Shown: positions 1 to 11,440, numbered from the stretch's first letter. The stretch: DNA of 64,000 bases from Cephalotus follicularis (GCA_001972305.1 BDDD01001597.1:92787-156786), one strand, 5' to 3'. A program made the numbers and translations. The notes: a model not told the origin generated them from the letters alone.

Positions 1-690
1 ACACTCCCTAGGTGTCTACAGATTGCCACAAACACAGGATTTATTTTTGACAAAAAAACAGTAAGGTAGAAATCAAAACTACTCATTCTCTAGCAACTTA
101 TACGTGGCAAAACAATTCCTTGATAACACTAACACATAACCATCACAGTAGGGCAACAAACTAACCTGCAATGGAGACACAAATTGAAGAAGAACATAGC
201 TGTTCGACAGAATCAAAAGAGAGAAATACAGACTCAAAGTTTTGACAGTGCCATGCAATATCAATGAAACAATTATCGAATTGAACCTTGATGAAACTAA
301 CCTTATCAATGGAGTATGTAAACACAGAAATCATAGCCCCAATTGCTCAGCAAATTCGGCAGTAGCAACACACAGAAAGAGATGTCCAATTCAATGGCAT
401 TATCTCACATATATAGCAAAAGAAACCAAAACAAGAAAGGATAGAACGAAAAGGAAAAACCAATCTGTTAGATAAGGAATGTAGGCAGATTTTCAGCGTG
501 AGAAGAAGGAAAGAGATAGAGTTGTACGGGAGAGGGAGATTGGAGAGAGAGATACGGGTGAGAGAGAGTTTGGGAGGGAGAAGGAAAGTAAATTAAGATA
601 AAAGATTTTGTTTTAAAAACCAAATTTGAAAACATAATTAATAACATCAATTTGTAAATATAAGATTATAATTATGTATTTATGAATTGG
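1..690 (-). other. Unassigned DNA; possible promoter and pyrimidine-rich leader reading leftwards
   Basis: No transposon protein or LTR similarity is visible. Read on the minus strand, an AT-rich stretch (about 600-690, with a TATA-like TTATATTTA near 660) is followed by a strongly CT-rich block (about 485-590), then less biased sequence to the window edge. This order resembles a plant core promoter with Y-patch and 5' UTR. A 76-codon minus-strand ORF (79-309) has no recognisable domain. It could equally be the remaining part of an old LTR. No splice sites or protein were proven. Confidence 0.25.
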
Positions 691-869
691 TTTATAGTAA
701 TAATAATGTGACTAAATTTGCCCAACAAAATGTCTATACTAACATACCCAGAACTAAGGCGGGTATCAGTCAGCCCAAAAACAGAAACCCAATGTAAAAC
801 ATACAATCACTTAAACGAAACAGATAAAACCCGTAAGAACAAAAATACGTACATGTAATCAGGGTATTA
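691..869. other. Unassigned AT-rich spacer
   Basis: No ORF, LTR end or repeat is recognised here. It lies between the possible promoter region and the recognisable part of a B-family LTR fragment. Confidence 0.3.
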
Positions 870-1248
870 CAATGCTCTTCCCATGTCAGTTTGCATCTGA
901 TTTCGCCATTTGTCACAAAAACAGAGCATGAACCAGTCGGCTGTCCTTCCCTGGCAGTCGGCTGTTCACCTAGAAGCCTGTTGCCAAGTGTCACAACAGT
1001 TGGCCAGTAGGGTGGTTACTCATGCTAGTGGATTGCCCCACACCTCAGCCTAACAGTCGGCTGGTATATCGCACCAGTCGGCTGTCCAAGCCAAAATTCC
1101 CATAATTATACTTAGAATCACACTTCTAAATGTTCTAAGCCAATTGAAATTCAAGATATCAACCAGGAAATTCACCTTTTATTAATTCAAGATAAAAACT
1201 ACATCGAGGATTACAATAATACATGAAATCAAATTTTCGGGCGTTACA
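870..1248 (-). repeat. B-family LTR fragment (U3 end)
   Basis: From about 1086 to 1248 the sequence runs nearly parallel to 51075-51247 and 47060-47159: the shared block CTTAGAATCACACTTC, then TTCAAGATATCAA, the run GAGGATTACAATAA, and the terminus GGGCGTTACA. Upstream it carries the same CAGTCGGCTG-type modules. On the minus strand the LTR begins TGTAACGCCC at 1248. Only about 380 bp are recognisable and the distal end is missing, so it is a truncated copy. No matching target duplication is visible. Confidence 0.75.
924..1085. repeat. GTCGGC/GTCGAC module array in B-family LTR fragment
   Basis: At least five copies of CAGTCGGCTG or a one-base variant are spaced 15-60 bp apart. The same motif set occurs in LTRs B and G at the same distance from the LTR start. 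Confidence 0.7.
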
Positions 1249-1279
1249 GTGTAACATGGATAGAACAAGACCGTATATT

Positions 1280-3484
1280 TGTAACGTCCCCGACCCGAGC
1301 CCGCTAATAGGTCAAAGCGAACTTCGAGGATCGGTTGCATTACGTGGGAGTGAACCGTTACATCCTTTGTCACTCTTCTCTAAAAGTACATTACATCATA
1401 AACTCATGTCTTGCAAGATAATACATAATCTTAAATTCAAACTTTACACATAATCATCTTATATAAAGATGTCATAACCATATCGTTGGTATACATTTAC
1501 ACAGGATCATCCTTTATCATAACATATATTACAGTGGAAAACATTATCTTATTACATGTCAAAAGCATTCTTACGCACACAATGTCGCATAGTACATTTC
1601 CTTCGCAAAGTTTCTTCTTAAGAGCTCCCTTTAAGCTCCATTCAATCATTTCCTGAAAACATTTTATTTGAAAACAAACATTGAAAGAAATGAGCTCAAA
1701 ATAGCTCAGTAAGCTGTTTTTACCGTAAACACATTTCATCGTAACCTTTTTCTAGTCAATACATATAACTAGAACATTTCATAAAACATATCACTTTTCT
1801 AGTTACAAATTCGTAACTAGAACATTTCATAAACGTGAACGTCATAAAAACCTTAATGAACCCTTTTACACCGCTTCACCGGGGCTTTGTACACTCCCCG
1901 ACTACTATCCTTACACCACATGCATGTCCGCGAGCACTTTACGCTCCATTAACATCGAGCATCTCGCTCCATTCCCCTTGGTTCACAATGCAAGGGTGGT
2001 TCATTCATCATTTCATAAAACATTTCCTCAATAATTTGAGTGATCAGCTCAAAGCATTCATAAAAATCATTTCATAACATTTCTTTCACAATTCATAAAG
2101 TTTTGTCTTCATTTGAGTAATAAACTCAAATGCATTCATAAAACAGTTTTGCATAGCTTTACTAAAACTGATTATTCATATAGAAATAAGCATTTTCAGA
2201 TAAAACTTATAACTTAAACATTAAATTAGACATCTTCACGAATTTAGAAAGCTCGAGATCATAACAATTGGTTGATAATTGAATCCGTTATGAATTTTTG
2301 AAAGTGGCTGGTTCCATATGAATACGGGGCATGAGCAGTAAAATGAAACATTGATTCTCATCAAGAATTTGATAGCATTTCGAGAAACATAAAACATAAC
2401 AGTTAAAGAGGACATATTAAGGTTTTCAAAACATCCTACCATTTAATTTTTCGTCAAGAAACGAGCAAGATGTGATTCAAATAATTTGATGCATAATCCA
2501 GGAATGAAATAGTACCCAAACAACAATTTAAAACATGGCTTTTCGTCAAGAAATCAATAGAATCTTGAAACGTGCAAAGCATAAAAGTTGAAGAGGACAT
2601 CCTAAAGTTTCCCTAACATTCAACTATTCAAATATTGATCAATAATTGAGAAAGATAGGAATAAAACAATCTACTGCATAATTTGGAAGTAAAACAGAGG
2701 AAACTTTGGTGAAAATGGGTATAGGATTTACTTACTTTGCTTTAGAATTTCTTTCGCTCTTTGCTTTGCCGAAATCTCCACTTATTCCCGGTAGAAAGCA
2801 CTTCCTATCCTCAGCCAAAATGACTAAATTGAGCCCTCATTGCCATTAAATAGAATGGTTACTTGGGAGGCAAGTCTTCTCCCTCTCTCACATGACTCAA
2901 GTCTCTCTCTTAGTAGCCCATGTGCTCAAAATCAGCCAATCCAAGTGATGACACTTGTTAGATCATCTGATAACATCTCAAATCATTTATCCCGGGCTGC
3001 CACGTGTCCAAAATTAAAGATTTTTACTCACAAAATGACAAAAATTCAGATTTTGAAATTTGTCTGTAGCTCAAAGTGTCGACGCTTTCTCCCTAAGCGT
3101 CGCCGGTCACAGGCTTGTCCTGAGGTCTCCAACTTCTATCCTGACTAAAGCGCTGACACTTTTCGACAAAGCATCACCACTTTAAGTCTCTTCCAGGTCC
3201 ACTTCAGTACTTGATTTCAAAGCGTCGAAGCTTACATTTACAGCGTCGTCGGTTGCCCCAAGCGTCGTCGCTTTTAGTAAAACTGTCGGCGCTTTAGACA
3301 TCTTTGTTAACTCTTAACCTTTGAGATTGATAGCGAGACCCCCTGTCTGATTACCGGGGAGCGGAACCCTCGAACCCCATGAGCGTAGGGTCATACTATG
3401 GATCCTTTGAAATATTTGCCAATATACACAATAGAAATCATGTTTCCATAATTAATATCTTTACTGGAAATTTGGGTCATTACA
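1280..3484 (-). repeat. Element A 3' LTR
   Basis: Minus-strand LTR starts TGTAATGACCC at 3484 and ends GACGTTACA at 1280, with TG...CA termini. It lies directly after the polypurine tract. It is 2205 bp, about 100 bp shorter than its partner. It lacks the GC-rich insert present at about 10740-10860 in the 5' LTR. Confidence 0.95.
3068..3300. repeat. GTCGAC-type module array in A 3' LTR
   Basis: About eight degenerate copies of a module resembling AAGCGTCGACGCTTT, including decayed forms with GTCGTC, GTCGCC and GCTGAC cores. It lies 185-415 bp from the LTR start (U3). Confidence 0.7.
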
Positions 3485-3508
3485 ATCTACCCTCCTTAAA
3501 AAAAATTT
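3485..3508 (-). other. Element A polypurine tract
   Basis: On the minus strand a purine run AAGGAGGGTAGA immediately precedes the LTR start TGTAATGACCC. This is the expected plus-strand priming site for reverse transcription. Confidence 0.85.
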
Positions 3509-3522
3509 GTGCTCAAAATTAG

Positions 3523-5190
3523 TTATACATTCGACTTAAAAAGATGAGGGTACTCTTGTCTCATGGTGTCTTCCAACTCCCAGGTGGCTTCTTCATCTTC
3601 GTGGTTTTTCCATAAAATTGTTACTAACGGAACAATCTTGGTCCACAAGACTTGTTCTTTGTAATCTAGGATCTCCATTGGTTGCTCATTATATGACAAG
3701 TCTTCATGCACTTGAATAGGCTCAACTCTTACAACATGAGATGGGTTGGCCGTATATTTCCGTATTAGCGATATAGGGAATATGTGGTGTACATGAGATA
3801 GACTTGGTGGCAAGGCAAGCCTATACGCAACTTCTTCTATCCTTTCCAAAATCTCATATGGTCCAATGTATCAGGGACTAAGCTTTCCCTTCTTGCCAAA
3901 CCGCCTTACTCCTTTCCATGGTGATACCTTGAAAAAAACGTGATCTCCCACTTCAAACTGTAGTTCTCTCCATTTCTTGTCCGCATAGCTCTTATGTCTA
4001 GTTTGCGCCGTTAAGAGGAGTTTCCGAATCAGTTTTACTTTTTCGGTAGTTACTTGTACCATTTCTAGTCCCAATAACTTCCGTTCTCCTACCATTTCCC
4101 AACAGATAGGCGTTGGACATCTTTGTCCATAAAGTGCTTCAAAAGGTGCCATCTGTATGCTTGCTCGGAAACTATTGTTGTAAGCAAACTCGATCAGAGT
4201 AACATGCTGTTCCCAATTCCCTTGGAAATCTATAACACAAGCACGTAACATGTCTTCCAATGTCTGTATAGTCCGTTATTATTGCTCGTCTGTTTGCGGA
4301 TGGTACACCGTACTGAAATTCAACCTTGTACCCAAAGCATTCTGTAGACTCTTCCAAAAGCGCGATGTGAAACGGGGATCTCGATCCGAAACGATCGATA
4401 CTGGTACACCATGTAGTCTGATGATCTTTTGTTCATATACCCTTGCCAATTGACTCAATGAATGACTGTCTTTGATTGGTACAAAATGCGCAGATTTCAT
4501 TAATTGGTCCACAACTTCCCATATTGCATTATTCCCTTTAGCGATCTTTGGCAGTCCTGTCATGAAGTCCATACTAATATGCTCCCACTTCCATTCTGGT
4601 ATGGGAAGCGACTGTAGAGTTCCGTTCGGTAACTGATGCTCGACCTTCACTTGTTGACAAACCAGACATCTTGATACAAAGTCCGCAATTTCTCTTTTCA
4701 TATTATTCCACCAATAGAGATCTCGTAAATCTCTATACATCTTTGTACTTCCAGGGTGTACTGAGAAATTTGAACTATGTGCTTTTGTCATTTGTTCCTC
4801 TTTCAATTCTGCCTTAGCTGGAATGCATAATCTTGTATCGAATCTCAATACGTTGTCGGCTCCCAAGTTGAAGCGCGATACTTTTCCATTCCTTACTCCC
4901 TCTACTATCACCTTAATTTCCAAGTCCTTAAACTGACTTTGCTTTATTCTCTCAACTAGAGAAGGTTGTGCTATGACTTGAAATAGGGAAACCCCTCCTC
5001 CTTGTCTTATCACTTCCAAGTTCATCCGTTGGAAATCTTTTATCAACTCTTCCTGTGTAGTGATCATCATAGCCAAGTTCCCCGTACTTTTTTGACTTAG
5101 GGCATCTGTCACAACATTCGCTTTACCCGGATGGTATTGAATGGTGCAATCGTAATCTTCCATAAGCTCTAACCATCTCCTTTGCCTCAT
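3523..5190 (-). pseudogene. Element A integrase with C-terminal chromodomain (broken)
   Basis: Minus-strand integrase that would insert the cDNA. The N-terminal HHCC zinc finger is visible ([11 protein letters not shown], then CLVCQQVK), then the core with MDFMTGLP and VSDRDPRF, which hold the first two catalytic aspartates. At about 4270-4285 two consecutive stop codons sit where the family has Ser-Glu, so the catalytic glutamate codon is lost. The following core and C-terminal part (3871-4260, LIEFAYNNS and EALYGQRCPTPICW) and the chromodomain (3523-3849, ending EATWELEDTMRQEYPHLF) are in adjoining frames. The chromodomain, which in chromoviruses binds modified histone tails, places A with Tekay/Del-like elements. 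No functional integrase can be made. Confidence 0.9.
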
Positions 5191-6489
5191 GTTTCACTCC
5201 TTTTGGATAAAAATATACTTGAGGCTTTTGTGGTTGGTTAAGATTTCAAACTTTGCTCCATATATATAGTGTCTTCAAATCCTTAACGCGAAGATAACTA
5301 CGGCCAATTCCAGATCATGCGTAGGATAATTCTGTTCATGTGCTTGAAGCGGCTTGGAAGCATAGGTGATCACTTTTCCTTGTTGCATTAGCATGCAACC
5401 AAGCCCTTTGAGAGATGCATCACTATACACCACAAAAATTTCTGATTCCATCGGTAAAGCTAATATCGGGGCATTCATCAATCTTTCTTTCAACTCCAAG
5501 AAACTCTTCTCACATTTGCCAGACCACTCGAACTTTACATTCTTCTGCGTCAAGCTTGTGAGTGGGTTCGCAATACGAGAGAAATTCTCAACAAACCTTC
5601 GATAATAACCTGCCAGTCCCAGAAAACTCCGTATCTCGGCTACTGAGGTAGGTCTCTGCCATTCTCTTCTTGCCTCCATCTTGGCGGGATCTACCGATAT
5701 ACCTTCCCTTGTGATCACATGTCCCAAGAAGGATACCTCTTCCATCCAAAACTGGCATTTGTTGAACTTAGCGTAAAGTTCTTCCTTCCGTACTGTTTGC
5801 AACACACGGGATAAATGTTTCTCATGCTCCTCTCGACTCTTTGAGTACACTAAGATGTCATCAATGAAGACTATCATGAACTGATCCAGATATTCACTGA
5901 ATATTTTGTTCATCAAAGTCATAAATACTGTTGGAGCATTTGTCAATCCAAATGACATAACCAAAACCTCATAGTGTCCATATCTTGTCCTGAAGGCAGT
6001 CTTTGGTATATCTTCTTTCTTGACTTTCACTTGATGGTAGCCCGATCGAAGATCAATCTTTGAGAAGTATCGAGCGTTCTTGAGTTGATCAAACAAGTCG
6101 CCAATCCTTTGTAGTGGGTACTTGTTCTTGATGGTGACTTGATTCAACTCTCGGTAGTCGATGCAGAGTCTCATTGTCCCATCCTTCTTTTTCACAAACA
6201 GTACCAATGCGCCCCATGGTGATACACTCGGTCGGATAAATCCTTTATCCAAAAGCTCTTGTAATTGATCCTTCAACTCTTTCAGCTCATCTGGTGCCAT
6301 GCGGTAAGTGCTCTTTGAAATAGGAGCTGTTCCCAGTACAACATCAATAGTAAACTCCACTTCTCGGTCCGGTGGCATACCCGGTAAATCTTTAGGGAAA
6401 ACATCGGTGAACTCCTTAACAACATGTAACTCTTCTATCTTGATCGTCTCTTTATCGGTATCCACACATAGGCAAGATAGCCTTCGCAT
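5191..6489 (-). pseudogene. Element A reverse transcriptase and RNase H (broken)
   Basis: An uninterrupted 404-codon minus-strand ORF (5275-6489) covers the RT fingers ([15 protein letters not shown]), the palm with [11 protein letters not shown], and active site [10 protein letters not shown] (FIDD in place of YxDD, normal for plant gypsy). It continues through the connection domain [16 protein letters not shown] and the RNase H start [14 protein letters not shown]. It runs out at about 5275, and RNase H resumes in another frame ([10 protein letters not shown]) at about 5190. The join to the upstream protease ORF is a frameshift near 6435-6489, where the two ORFs overlap. RT motifs themselves look intact. 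Confidence 0.92.
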
Positions 6490-7997
6490 CCTCTTTCCAA
6501 CAATCGCTTAGCTTGCATCGAAGATACGATCTTTAAGGGTTCACTGGCTCCCATGCTTCGGAAAACAAACTCAAGTTGTTCCGGTATAGGAAACCTAACT
6601 TCCTTCTTAAAACAGTCAACACTAGCATGATTCGTCGAAAGCCAATCCATTCCTTGTATAACATCAAACTTTAGGATTGCTAGAGGTACTAAGTCTACTA
6701 GCATCATCCTATCACATAATATTAGGTCACAAGACTTGTGTACTTTATCAACCACAAAAGTATTACCACTTTGGGTTTCAACGGCTAAACCTATCTCCAA
6801 ATCTTGTGATGGGGTACTTAAACATCGTGCAAAAGATAAATACACAAAATAATGCATCGCTCCAGTATCAAACAATACATATACAGATTTAGAGCATACA
6901 GGAAAAATACCTATCACCACGTCATTGGGATTTTCCACCTCGTCAGCCGTCATGGCATAGGTTCTTGCTGGTGCTCTTTGTTGCTGGGCTCTGTTCCCTC
7001 CTTGTCCTCCCGTCTTTGGTCGGGTGCATTGCTTGGACATGTGACCTTCCTGTCCACAGTTGTAGCATCTGATCGTCCTTTGATTCTGGGCTTGGTTTGG
7101 TCCTTGTTGACACTCTTTAGCTTGGTGTCCTTGCTTTCCACATTTGTAACAAACTCCCGTCCCATACAAGCATTTCCCACGGTGTCTTTCCCCAAATTCT
7201 TGGAAAATTTTTGAGTCCTGTCCTCCATCGGACCTTGCTTTCTTATGCTTACTGTTATCGGAGGATTCACCCGCCTTCCTCTTCCCGTGTCCTTGCTCCG
7301 TCCGTTTTTGCTGATATCTTTTGCTATCAATTTCAATCCTCAATGCAAACCTTAAAACCGCGTCGTACGTCTACAGGTCTTGTGCTATCACCAGCCTTCG
7401 GATATAAGGCTTCAAACCATGAGAAAATCCAGTAGCCCTTCTATCTTTTGTGGACACTAGATGAGTTGCGTATCGGGGCATCCTTGCAAAATTTGCCTCG
7501 TATTGAGCCACTGTTTCAGACTCACCTTGCTCCAGTTGGAGAAAATCTTCCTCCATCTTATCCTTCATGGCTTATGGGAAGTACTTGTCCATGAATATCC
7601 CTTTGAATCCTTCCCATGCCATCACTTCTCTTTCTCGGCGCGTCTTGGTTCCCTCAACCATCTCCCACCATTGATCCACCTCTCCGTCTAACTTGTATAT
7701 TGAAAACTATACTTTCTGTCAGTCTATGCAATCCAACGCTCTAAAAATCTTCTCGTTCCCTTGGATCCATGCTTCCTCTTCCAAAGGATCGGTTGTTCCT
7801 GAAAATATTTTCAGGTTGTGCCTCGCAAACTGCTCTAGCGTTGGCCTTGATAGTGGATGCTCTTGCTGATTATTGCCGTTGTTGGTTGCAATAACTTGAG
7901 CCAATCTGTTTAAAATCGCGCTCAGCGAATTATCATCCTCTTTGTTTCGTGCATTTCCATTTCTTCTTTGTCCTCTTCCTCTTCTCGCGTCGGCCAT
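6435..7997 (-). pseudogene. Element A gag and protease (broken)
   Basis: Gag starts at 7997 (MADARRGRGQRR) and contains a capsid-like retrotransposon gag region, interrupted by stops near 7718, 7569 and 7370. It ends in two CCHC zinc knuckles, CYKCGKQGHQAKEC and CYNCGQEGHMSKQC (about 7024-7152), which would bind genomic RNA. The same ORF then enters an aspartic protease with LFDTGAMHYF around 6860; the family norm is DTGA-S-HSF, so DTG is kept while flanking residues have changed. The domain ends with VIQGMDWLSTNHA. The frame is lost at about 6440 before RT. Confidence 0.9.
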
Positions 7998-8218
7998 CTA
8001 GTTAGCATCCATAGGTTAGTTCTTAATCTTAAGCAATTCTACTCATATGCTAGGTAAAGCAGTTAAATTCTAATGCTCAAGATCATATAAAGAACTAACA
8101 GCTTTATTTATCTCATAAACCTTCATACATTTCCTACACTTCATTTCTCACTTATGTCACATTTTCACATGTCCACATTTAAACATTTTTTTTTTACAAA
8201 ATCCTTCTTATCGTTAGC

Positions 8219-8605
8219 CTAGTCTTCATCACTAGGAACATCATCGTCGGGCACTTCTTGTTGGATCCGTCTTATCATCATTATGAGGTTCTCTCTAACA
8301 CCAGTCATCACAATGTCATTAAGTCCCCATATGTAGCTCATAAGCACCCTAAGGCCAGATTTAATTTCTCTGAGGGTTTCGACTTTCCTTTCTATCTCTT
8401 GATGATACTCTGCCTCCATCTGGTAAATGTGTGTATATAATTGCTCTCTATTGTTTGCTACCAATTGTCTTAACTCTTCCTTTTCTTCGCATAATTACTG
8501 GTTTTAAGCTATCAAGGTTTGTACTCGCCAGTGTACCGTTTCTGATGACCCACAACCAGAGAATCCTGTACTAGAATTGGAGTTGGATTCGCTCATTGTT
8601 GACAT
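8219..8605 (-). pseudogene. Upstream ORF in element A leader, predicted coiled coil
   Basis: Between the PBS and gag, in gag orientation, one frame runs from an ATG at 8605 to a stop at 8219 (128 codons). It is interrupted only by two close stops near codons 34 and 37. The first part is Ser-rich (MSTMSESNSNSSTGFSG). The second is charged and heptad-like (YHQEIERKVETLREI), and the end is acidic (PDDDVPSDED). I do not recognise a family. The stops could be point mutations (for example CAA to TAA) in a once-open frame, or the frame could be chance. If real, it is an additional element protein encoded before gag, which is not part of the standard Tekay layout. Confidence 0.4.
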
Positions 8606-8663
8606 CTGAAAAATAGGTTAGCAAATACGCAAACCATATCCTCAACATGTATCACAATTATCT

Positions 8664-8674
8664 CTCTGATACCA
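8664..8674 (-). other. Element A primer-binding site (tRNA-iMet)
   Basis: Minus-strand TGGTATCAGAG lies 5 bp inside the 5' LTR end. It is complementary to the 3' end of initiator methionine tRNA, the usual minus-strand primer of Tekay-type elements. Confidence 0.9.
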
Positions 8675-8678
8675 TTCT

Positions 8679-10983
8679 TGTAACGACCCTGACCCGAGCC
8701 TGCTAATAGCTCAAAGCAAACTTCGAGGATCGGTTGCGTTACGTGGGGGTGAACCGTTACATCCTTTGGTACTCTTCTCTAAAAGTACATTACATCATAA
8801 ACTCATGTCTTGCAACATAATACAAAATCTTAAATTCAAACTTTACACACAATCATCTTATATAAAGATATCGAAACCATATTGTTGGTATACATTTACA
8901 CAGGATCATCCTTTATCATAACATATAATACAACGGAAAACATTATCTTATTACATGTCAAAAGCATTCTTATGCACACAATGTCGCATAGTACATTTCC
9001 TTCGCAAAGTTTCTTCTTAAGAGCTCCCTTTAAGCTCGTAATGTCCATTCAATCATTTCCTGAAAACATTATATTTGAAAACAAACATTGAAAGGAATGT
9101 GCTCAAAATAGCTCAGTAAGGTGTTTTTACTGTAAACACATTTCATCATAACCTTTTTCTAGTCAATACATATAACTAGAACATTTCATAAAAACATATG
9201 ACTTTTCTAGTTACAAATTCATAACTAGAACATTTTGTAAACATGGAAGTCATAAAAACCTTAACGAACCCTTTTACACCGCTTCACCGGGGCTTTGTGC
9301 ACTCCCCGACTACTATCCTTACAGCACATGCATGTCCGCGAGCACTTTACGCTCCATTAACATTGAGCATCTCGCTCCATTCCCCTTGGATCGCAATCCA
9401 ATGGTAGTTCATTCATCATTTCATAAAACATTTCCTAAATACTTTGAGTGATCAGCTCAAAGCATTCAAAAAAATCATTTCATAACATTTCTTTCACAAT
9501 TCATAAACTTTTGTCTTCATTTGAGTAATTAACTCAAATGCATTCATAAAATAGTTTTGCATAGCTTTACTAAAACTGATAATTCATATAGAAATAATCA
9601 TTTTCAGAGAAAAATTATAACTAAAACATTAAAGTATACATCTTCACAAATTTAGAAAGCTCGAGATCATAACAATTGGTTGAGAATTGAATCCATTATG
9701 AATTTTTGAAAGTGGCTGGTTCCATATGAAAATAGGGCATAAGCAGTAAAATGAAACATTGATTCTCATCAAGAATTCAACAGAATTTCGAGATACATAA
9801 AACATAACAGTTAAACAGGACATCTTAAGGTTTTCAAAACATCCAACCATTTAATTTTTTGTCATGAAACGAGCAAGATGTGATTTAAAGAAGTTGCTGC
9901 ATAATCCAGGAATAAAATAGTACCCAAACAGCAATTTAAAACATGGATTCTCATCAAGAAATCAATAGAATCTTGAAACGTGCAAAGCATAAAACTTAAA
10001 GAGGGCATCATAAGGTTTCCAGAACATTCAACCATTCAAATATTAATTAAGAATTGAGAAAGATATGAATAAAACAATCTGCTACATAATTTGGAAGTAA
10101 AACAGAGGAAACTTTGGTGAAAATGGGTATAGGATTTTCTTACTTTGCTTTAGAATTTCTTTCTCTCTTTGTCTTGCCGAAATCTCCACTTATTCCTAGC
10201 AGAAAGCACTTCCTATCCTCAGCCAAAATGATTGAATTCATCCCTCATTGCCATTAAATAGAATGGTTACTTGGGAGGCAAGTCTTCTCCCTCTCTCATA
10301 GGACTCAACTCTCTCTCTTAGCAGCCCATGTGCTCAAAATCAGCCAATCTAAGTGATGACACTTGTTAGATCATCTGATAAAATCTCAAATCATTCATCC
10401 CGGGCCTGCCACGTGTCCAAAATTAAATATTTTTACTCACAAAATGTCAAAAAGTCAGATTTTGAAATTTATATGTAGCTCAAAGCATCGACGCTTTCTC
10501 CCTAAGCGTTGCCGGTCACGGGCTTGTCCAGAGTTCTCCAACATCTATCCCGACTAAAGCGTTGACGCTTTCCTACAAAGCGTTGCCACTTTAAGCCTCG
10601 TCTAGGTCCACTTTAGTACGTGATTTCGAAGCATCGAAGGTTACATTTGGAGCATCGTCGGTTGCCCCAAGCGTCGCCGCTTTTAGTAAAACCGTCGGCG
10701 CTTTAGACATCTTTGTTAACTCTTAACCTTTGGGATTGACGCTTTCAACAAGACATTCATCCAAAAAAAATAACCAATTTCAATTTTCTTCCTGGGGTGC
10801 TGCCCCAGCGCCCCTGCCCGTTGTCCGGGCAGTGGGACCCCCCGTCTGCCCACCGGGGAGCGGAACCCCCGAACCCCCCGAGCGTAGGGTCATACTACGG
10901 GTCCCTTGAAATATTTGCCAATTTACACAATACAAATCATTTTTCCATCATTAATATCTTTAATGGAAATTTGGGTCATTACA
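8679..10983 (-). repeat. Element A 5' LTR
   Basis: 2305-bp minus-strand LTR starting TGTAATGACCC at 10983 and ending GGTCGTTACA at 8679, next to the PBS. It includes a GC-rich segment (about 10790-10880) with a conserved block GAGCGTAGGGTCATACTACG near the LTR start. That block is also present in the other A-family LTRs. The target duplication ATATT follows at 10984. Confidence 0.95.
10480..10745. repeat. GTCGAC-type module array in A 5' LTR
   Basis: Same array as in the 3' LTR but with different decayed sites: GCATCGACGCTTT, AAGCGTTGCCGG, AAGCGTTGACGCTTT, AGCGTCGCCGC. It lies 240-500 bp from the LTR start. Confidence 0.7.
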
Positions 10984-10988
10984 ATATT

Positions 10989-11049
10989 CGAGTAGAGTAT
11001 GAGTACATCCAACCACCTAGTGGCTTGACAGGTCACACTCTCTCTAACA
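10989..11049 (-). repeat. Start of element I 3' LTR (interrupted by A)
   Basis: The sequence ending TCACACTCTCTCTAACA at 11049 matches the end of the 5' LTR at 23307, including GAGTATGAGTACATCCAACC. On the minus strand it begins TGTTAGAGAGAGTG. It continues only about 60 bp before element A. A short remnant (1249-1279) lies on the other side of A. Confidence 0.85.
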
Positions 11050-11067
11050 ATCTCCCACTTGGCCCTC
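11050..11067 (-). other. Element I polypurine tract
   Basis: Minus-strand purine-rich GAGGGCCAAGTGGGAGAT lies directly before the LTR start TGTTAGAGAG, a typical copia PPT position and wording. Confidence 0.8.
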
Positions 11068-11179
11068 AACCCACGAAGCCCTGTATTGCAAGCCCATCAT
11101 ACTACTATGATGCTCGACTACAAAGAGCTTTAGTGAGTGAGTCAGCTAATTTGCCTCTATGGCAACCCTCTCTAATACA

Positions 11180-11440
11180 ATATCTCCTCAGTCAAAGATC
11201 TCTCAGATTAATGATAACACCACAAACCGTTGGTGAGACCTAGGCTTCTTGGCTTGTGCAACAGCCCCATCATTATCACAGTAGAGTACTACAGGACAAC
11301 CAATGGTTGGAACCACTCAAAGTTCAGCTATGAACTTACTCATCCAAACATCATCTCTTGTAGCATCTAAGGCTGCTATATACTCTCATCTGAAGTTTCC
11401 AGTTTTGAGTTTCTCTAACTCACAGCACCGCCACGTATAG
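11180..11440 (-). pseudogene. Element I RNase H remnant
   Basis: Not visible as one long ORF. In one minus-strand frame the sequence gives EYIAALDATRDDVWM, then after a stop LYCDNDGAVAQAKKPRSHQR. These are the hallmark copia RNase H motifs (EYIAA...W and YCDN..A). Further downstream frames are broken by stops. A preceding piece with GGAVS lies at about 11410-11440. This is the last domain before the PPT. It would degrade the RNA strand of the RNA-DNA hybrid, but is non-functional here. Confidence 0.8.

Larger units (their letters stand above)
1280..10983 (-). mobile_element. Element A: complete Tekay-type Ty3/gypsy chromovirus
   Basis: A 9.7-kb minus-strand element with two LTRs (1280-3484 and 8679-10983), PPT, PBS and gag-protease-RT-RNase H-integrase-chromodomain in the chromovirus order. 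It is flanked by a perfect 5-bp duplication ATATT (1275-1279 and 10984-10988), which proves a single insertion event. The target is the 3' LTR of copia element I. By eye the LTRs differ by roughly 7% over their first 175 bp, plus a 100-bp indel, so it is not a very recent insertion. The coding region carries several stops and frameshifts and is defective. Confidence 0.95.

Noticed and set aside
1249-1279. Target duplication for the LTR fragment at 870-1248
   Set aside because: GTGTA follows its end, but the opposite end is missing, so no comparison is possible.
10797-11243. 148-codon plus-strand ORF
   Set aside because: Spans the LTR end of A, the target duplication and antisense of copia RNase H; it is a chance frame.
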